This document shows positions 59,821 to 64,000 of a stretch of DNA of 64,000 nt, piece after piece. The DNA comes from a bacterium (GTDB taxonomy: Bacteria > Vulcanimicrobiota > Vulcanimicrobiia > Vulcanimicrobiales > Vulcanimicrobiaceae). Location of the stretch: positions 65,001 through 129,000 of the forward strand of contig JAJZED010000005.1 of assembly GCA_021805775.1 (NCBI GenBank). Reading direction: 5' to 3'. The notes below the pieces were generated by a model. It was not told the origin of the DNA. It saw nothing but the letters and a program-made list of their open reading frames with translations, and made no database searches. Numbering within the stretch: position 1 is the stretch's first letter; the number at the start of each line of letters is the position of its first letter. The position numbers and the translations under genes are program-made.

Positions 59821-61224
59821 GTGTCCTCCACATCCGTCGCGTCGTCGCCTTCGAACCCGACGTTGCTGTCGCGCCTCGATTCGCTCGCGTGGTCGCCGAT
59901 GCATACCCGCATCGCCGTCGCCCTCGGTATCGCCTGGGTGCTCGACGGCTTCGAGACCGCGATCGTGGGGCCGGTTCTTTCCAGCATCGCCGCGCATCTA
60001 CATTTTCAGGCGAGTTTAGCGGCCTGGGTCAACCCGATCTATACGATCGGCATGCTCGTCGGCGCCCTCGTTTTCGGCGAGCTCGCCGATCGTCTCGGCC
60101 GCAAACGCCTCTTCATGGTCACGCTTGCAATCTACGCCGCCGCGACGATCCTCACGGGATTTTCGTGGAATTATTTCTCACTTGCGTTCTTCCGATTCCT
60201 AACGGGCATCGGAATCGGCGGCGAATTTTCGGCGATTAACTGTGCGATCGACGAATTCGTGCCGGCGCGCTTTCGCGGCCGAACGGACGGCCTCATTAAC
60301 GCTTCGTGGAATATCGGCGCGATTGCGGCTTCGGGGATCGCGCTCTACGCGCTCGGGAACGTCGGCGGCGCAACGTGGCGACTCGTCTTTTGGTTCGGGG
60401 CACTGTTAGCGGTCGGAGTGTTAATCGTCCGTCGTTTCGTGCCGGAATCTCCACGGTGGTTACTCGCTCGAGGACGCGTTTCCGAGGCCCGCGATATCGT
60501 GGCGGTCGTCGAAGCCGCGAGCGGTGCGCAGGTAGTCGTCGATCCCAATCTTCCGATTGAATTTACACCGCTCGTGCCGCCGTCGGGCTATTTCGGGCAG
60601 ATCGCCGAGCTCTTCCGGGCGACGCCGCACCGGTTGTTCTTCGCCTTCGCGGTAAATCTCGCGCAGGTTATGCCGTACTACGGCATTCTTGCGATTGCCG
60701 GCATAGCGATCTTTCCCGCCGTTGGCATGCACGGGCAACAAATTCCGTTGCTCTATCTCTTGGGGGCATTCTGCGGCCTTAGCGGACAGGTCGTTTCATC
60801 GCTGCTCATGGACCGATGGGGGCGTCGTCCGACGATGTTGTTGGGATTTACGCTTGCCGCGATCGGTTCGATCGCGCTGGCGTACGCTCTCGGGAATGCG
60901 CTGCATTTCGTCCTCTCTTTTGCAGTCTTTAGCGTTTTTAGCGCGTGGGTTGGTTCGGGAGCCTACGTCATCACCAGCGAGCTCTTCCCAACGCACCTGC
61001 GGGCTACCGGCATCGGTCTCTCGGTCGCCGTGGGGCGCATCGGTGCGATTGCCGCACCGTTGGCGTTCTATGCGCTTTTCGCTCGTGCCGGCGTCGCCCC
61101 GGTCTTCGTTGCAATGGCGGTAATATTCGCGGCCGGCTCGGTTGCGCTATTGTGGTGGCTGCGTTACGGCGTCGAAGGGCGCAACCGTTCGCTCGAAGAG
61201 ATGTTAACCCAGGGCATATTATAG
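59821..61224 (+). CDS. Major facilitator superfamily transporter (sugar-porter-like)
   Basis: About 467 residues with 12 predicted membrane helices. Signature features are GELADRLGRKRLF (loop 2-3) and its repeat MDRWGRRPTMLL, RFLTGIGIGGEF, and PESPRWLLARGRVSEA after helix 6. The substrate is unknown; the sugar/metabolite:H+ branch is likely. The start is uncertain: GTG 59821 or 59812 preserves the typical LLSRLDSLAWSP N terminus, while ATG 59899 would lose it. It is divergent from surE. Confidence 0.88.
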   Translation: MSSTSVASSPSNPTLLSRLDSLAWSPMHTRIAVALGIAWVLDGFETAIVGPVLSSIAAHLHFQASLAAWVNPIYTIGMLVGALVFGELADRLGRKRLFMVTLAIYAAATILTGFSWNYFSLAFFRFLTGIGIGGEFSAINCAIDEFVPARFRGRTDGLINASWNIGAIAASGIALYALGNVGGATWRLVFWFGALLAVGVLIVRRFVPESPRWLLARGRVSEARDIVAVVEAASGAQVVVDPNLPIEFTPLVPPSGYFGQIAELFRATPHRLFFAFAVNLAQVMPYYGILAIAGIAIFPAVGMHGQQIPLLYLLGAFCGLSGQVVSSLLMDRWGRRPTMLLGFTLAAIGSIALAYALGNALHFVLSFAVFSVFSAWVGSGAYVITSELFPTHLRATGIGLSVAVGRIGAIAAPLAFYALFARAGVAPVFVAMAVIFAAGSVALLWWLRYGVEGRNRSLEEMLTQGIL

Positions 61225-61231
61225 AATTGTT

Positions 61232-63841
61232 ATGAAGAACGACGACTTACCGGCGAATTACGATCCCGCACGCGTAGAGAGGTCTCGCTATGCATGGTGG
61301 GAGGAGAAGGCGCTTTTCCACGAGGAGCCCGATCCGGCTCGGCCGCCGTTTATCATCGCAATGCCGCCGCCGAACGTCACCGGTCGCGCGCATTTAGGGC
61401 ACGGATCGACCTACACGCCGATGGATATTCTCACGCGATATCATCGCATGTTGGGAAATAACGCCGACTGGTTGCCCGGAACCGATCATGCGGCGATCGC
61501 AACGGAGTCGGTCCTGGTGCGCGAGCTCGCCAAGAGTGGGGAGAGCCGCGAATCCCTCGGACGAGAGCGGTATCTCGAACGCGCGTGGGAGTGGGCGCGC
61601 GAGTACGGCGGAACGATCGAGCAGCAGTTTCGGAGGATCGGCTTCGGCCCCGATTGGCAGCGTTCGCGATTTACCATGGACGACGGGCTTTCGGCCGCCG
61701 TTTGCAGTGCATTCGTGCGTCTCTATCGCGAAGGGTCGATCTATCGCGGTAAACGATTGATTCACTGGGATCCGAAGTCGCAGACCACGCTCTCCGACGC
61801 CGAGATCGATCGCGAAGAATGCGATGCAACGCTCTGGTTCGTTCGCTATCGCGCGCTCGACGGCGGCGACGGCATCGTCGTCGCTACGACACGCCCCGAA
61901 ACGATGCTCGGCGATGTAGCGATCGCGGTCCATCCGCGGGACGATCGCTACGCCGCCTCGATTGGATCCTCGGTGGTGATGCCGTTGACGGGGAGAGCGA
62001 TTCCGGTGATCGCCGATGAAGCGGTCGAGCCGCAGTTCGGCACCGGAGCGGTGAAGGTCACCCCCGCTCACGACGCGGTCGATTACGAAATCGGCCGTCG
62101 GCACGATCTACCGATGCCGTCGATTTTTGATCTCTCCGCGCGGATCAGCGACGCCGAGATCGAGGTCGGCGCCTATGTGGGGCTCGATCGTTACGTCGCG
62201 CGCGAACGTATTTTATCGGATCTTCGCGCGTCGGGAGCTTTGATCGAGGAACGACCGCACCGCATGGCTATCGCGCGCAGCGAGCGCAGCGGCGAGATCG
62301 TCGAGCCGATGCTCTCGCTCCAATGGTTCGTTCGGATGGAGCCGCTGGCAAAGCCCGCGCTTGAAGCGTATCGGGAAGGTCGGCTCCGCTTCGTTCCGGA
62401 GCGCTACGGCCGTACCTACGAGCAGTGGCTCGAACAGATTCGCGATTGGAATATCTCCAGGCAGGTCTGGTGGGGGCATCGACTGCCGGTTTGGTACACG
62501 CCCGACGGCGCGATCGTCGTCGCGCACGATGAAGAAGAAGCGCGCGATATCGCGCGTCGAGAGCACGGCGACGCACCGTTAACGCGCGATCCGGATACGC
62601 TCGATACCTGGTTTAGCAGCGCTCTTTGGCCGTTCTCGATCTTGGGATGGCCCTCGAAAACGCCCGAGTTGGAGCATTGGTATCCAACGAGCGTCCTCAT
62701 TACCGGTGGCGAGATCATCTTTTTATGGGTCGCGCGCATGGTCATGATGGGGCTTCACCTGCTCGATACCCTGCCTTTCCCAACGGTCTTCGTGACGCCG
62801 CTGGTCTTCGATGCACAGGGCCGCAAGATGAGTAAATCGCTCGGGAACGCTATCGACCCGATGGATTTAGTAGAGAAGTACGGGGCCGATGCGTTTCGCG
62901 TCGGCATTCTGCGGCAGATGCGGTTGGAGGGCCAGGAGATTCGCTTCCAGGAGTCGCGATGCGAGGAAGCGCGAAACTTTAATAATAAAATTTGGAACGC
63001 TCTTCGTTACGCACGAGCGCTTCCCGAGGGGTTGCCGGGAGCGATGCAGCTTCCGCCGCCCGCGCAACGAACGCTCGCCGATCGTTGGATCGTCGCGCGC
63101 CTTCGCGCCACGATCGAGAGAACGAGCGCCCTTTTCGACGGATTCGATTTCGGAACTGCGGTCGAAACGCTCTGGCGCTTTATCTGGTACGAAGTCTGCG
63201 ATTGGTATATCGAAGCGACGAAGATGGCCGACGCACGGGCAACGCGTGCTTCGGTGCTTTCTTACGTCCTCAACGCATCGATGCGTCTATTGCACCCGAT
63301 CGCGCCGTTTATCACCGAGGAAGTCTGGCAAGCGCTCCCGCACGACGGCGAGAGCATCGTCACGGCTGCCTGGCCCGACCCGTACGAGTGCGCCGAGGAT
63401 GCCGAGGCGATCGTACAATTCGAAGCGTTGCAGCGTTGTATCGAACGGCTTCGTAACGACCGGGTTACCTACGGTTTGCCGCCGCGCGGGGACATGAAGG
63501 TCAACGTGCCGCGCAATCTGCCCGAGGACCTGCGCGCGCTCGTCCTCCACTTCGGGGCGGCGACCGAAATCGCGAGCGCCGAGGAACCGGGCGATGCCGT
63601 CGCAGCGCTCGATGCGGTACGCGTTGAGGCACCGCGCGAATTGATGAGAGAGCGCTATCGGCGCGAGGTGGCGCGTCTTACCGCCGAGGTCGAGCGTTCG
63701 GAGAAGAAGCTGGGGAACGAGGCCTTCGTGGCGCGCGCCGCCGCCGAGGTCGTCAACGCCGAACGAGCGAAACTCGACGGATATCGAAGCGATCTGCAGC
63801 GTGCGCGAGAAGCGCTCGCCGCGATGGAGGCAGGCTTATGA
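61232..63841 (+). CDS. valS: Valyl-tRNA synthetase
   Basis: Charges tRNA-Val, 869 residues. HIGH motif in PPPNVTGRAHLGHGS, KMSKS motif in GRKMSKSLGN, and an editing domain (TTRPETMLGD) between. The C-terminal coiled coil (about 805-869) binds tRNA. The start is 7 nt after the MFS stop. The stop overlaps pyrR (ATGA). Confidence 0.97.
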   Translation: MKNDDLPANYDPARVERSRYAWWEEKALFHEEPDPARPPFIIAMPPPNVTGRAHLGHGSTYTPMDILTRYHRMLGNNADWLPGTDHAAIATESVLVRELAKSGESRESLGRERYLERAWEWAREYGGTIEQQFRRIGFGPDWQRSRFTMDDGLSAAVCSAFVRLYREGSIYRGKRLIHWDPKSQTTLSDAEIDREECDATLWFVRYRALDGGDGIVVATTRPETMLGDVAIAVHPRDDRYAASIGSSVVMPLTGRAIPVIADEAVEPQFGTGAVKVTPAHDAVDYEIGRRHDLPMPSIFDLSARISDAEIEVGAYVGLDRYVARERILSDLRASGALIEERPHRMAIARSERSGEIVEPMLSLQWFVRMEPLAKPALEAYREGRLRFVPERYGRTYEQWLEQIRDWNISRQVWWGHRLPVWYTPDGAIVVAHDEEEARDIARREHGDAPLTRDPDTLDTWFSSALWPFSILGWPSKTPELEHWYPTSVLITGGEIIFLWVARMVMMGLHLLDTLPFPTVFVTPLVFDAQGRKMSKSLGNAIDPMDLVEKYGADAFRVGILRQMRLEGQEIRFQESRCEEARNFNNKIWNALRYARALPEGLPGAMQLPPPAQRTLADRWIVARLRATIERTSALFDGFDFGTAVETLWRFIWYEVCDWYIEATKMADARATRASVLSYVLNASMRLLHPIAPFITEEVWQALPHDGESIVTAAWPDPYECAEDAEAIVQFEALQRCIERLRNDRVTYGLPPRGDMKVNVPRNLPEDLRALVLHFGAATEIASAEEPGDAVAALDAVRVEAPRELMRERYRREVARLTAEVERSEKKLGNEAFVARAAAEVVNAERAKLDGYRSDLQRAREALAAMEAGL

Positions 63842-64000
63842 GTGAACGCACCCGACGGCTCATCGGAGCCGAGGAGATCGAGCGGATTATCGCGCGGCTC
63901 GCCCATGAGATTCTTGAGCCGGAGGATGCGCGCAAAGGGATCGAGCTTTTCGGCATTCGTCGGGGCGGCGAGGCGCTCGCGCAACGCCTTGCAGCGCATA
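63838..64000 (+). CDS. pyrR: PyrR bifunctional regulator/uracil phosphoribosyltransferase, 5' part only
   Basis: Only the first 54 codons are in the window. ERTRRLIGAEEIERIIARLA, then HEILEP and LFGIRRGGEALAQRLAA match the N terminus of PyrR, which binds pyr mRNA and converts uracil to UMP. The start overlaps valS (ATGA). A pyr operon is likely to follow. Confidence 0.82.
   Translation, partial: MSERTRRLIGAEEIERIIARLAHEILEPEDARKGIELFGIRRGGEALAQRLAAH

Overview
The window is about 64 kb of GC-rich bacterial chromosome. It opens inside an rRNA operon (3' part of the 23S gene, then 5S) and continues through densely packed housekeeping genes. Several combinations point away from the well-studied phyla: short HisG with HisZ, a SdhE-type succinate dehydrogenase, a Thermus-like long NADP-isocitrate dehydrogenase, ThyX, a 23S group I intron, a small 4.5S-type SRP RNA and many c-di-GMP proteins. 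A deep-branching lineage such as Eremiobacterota (WPS-2) would fit, but this is a guess from gene content with low certainty.

Layout. 1-2806: 23S rRNA interrupted by a group I intron that carries a LAGLIDADG endonuclease, then 5S rRNA. 2892-5979: a small accessory island with a HAD phosphatase, two secreted proteins, an IS66 transposase remnant fused to a partial copy of the HAD gene, and a Spy-like protein. 6058-10602: PEP carboxykinase, a DmpA-type aminopeptidase and an aldehyde dehydrogenase. 10711-14305: sdhABE. 14397-22985: a GAF-GGDEF protein, dnaE, hisZ-hisG-hisD and a Cof-type phosphatase. 22982-29409: ftsQ, ftsA, ftsZ and thyX, with a chemoreceptor and a small secreted protein on the opposite strand. 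29399-37739: EAL and PAS-GGDEF-EAL proteins, an aldolase paired with a short ALDH, a histidine phosphatase, a BtuF-like protein and icd. 37746-44870: tyrosine catabolism (hppD, hmgA, fumarylacetoacetase, plus an unknown partner) with deoC and an ALDH. 46343-51539: SRP RNA, DUF4446, M23 peptidase, YggT, lepA, rdgB and an acetyltransferase. 51517-55149: seven tRNAs in two groups around a large GGDEF-EAL protein. 55190-64000: tig-clpP-clpX, surE with a redox protein, an MFS transporter, valS and the start of pyrR.

How the genes work together. The tyrosine genes make a nearly complete route from 4-hydroxyphenylpyruvate to fumarate and acetoacetate; only a recognisable maleylacetoacetate isomerase is missing. 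SDH, ICD and PEPCK feed and drain the TCA cycle. FtsQ, FtsA and FtsZ are division proteins, and Tig, ClpP and ClpX handle nascent-chain folding and proteolysis. Four c-di-GMP turnover proteins and one chemoreceptor suggest elaborate sensory control.

The most unusual feature is the gene downstream of surE on the minus strand (58462-58965). It overlaps surE by ATGA, encodes a peroxiredoxin-like (SelL-related) protein, and has an in-frame TGA exactly at the expected active-site cysteine. A bacterial SECIS-like hairpin lies 25 nt downstream. I read it as a selenoprotein that simple ORF calling would truncate. The second is the 23S intron: its endonuclease frame runs through the ribozyme core, and its stop codon straddles the 3' splice site.
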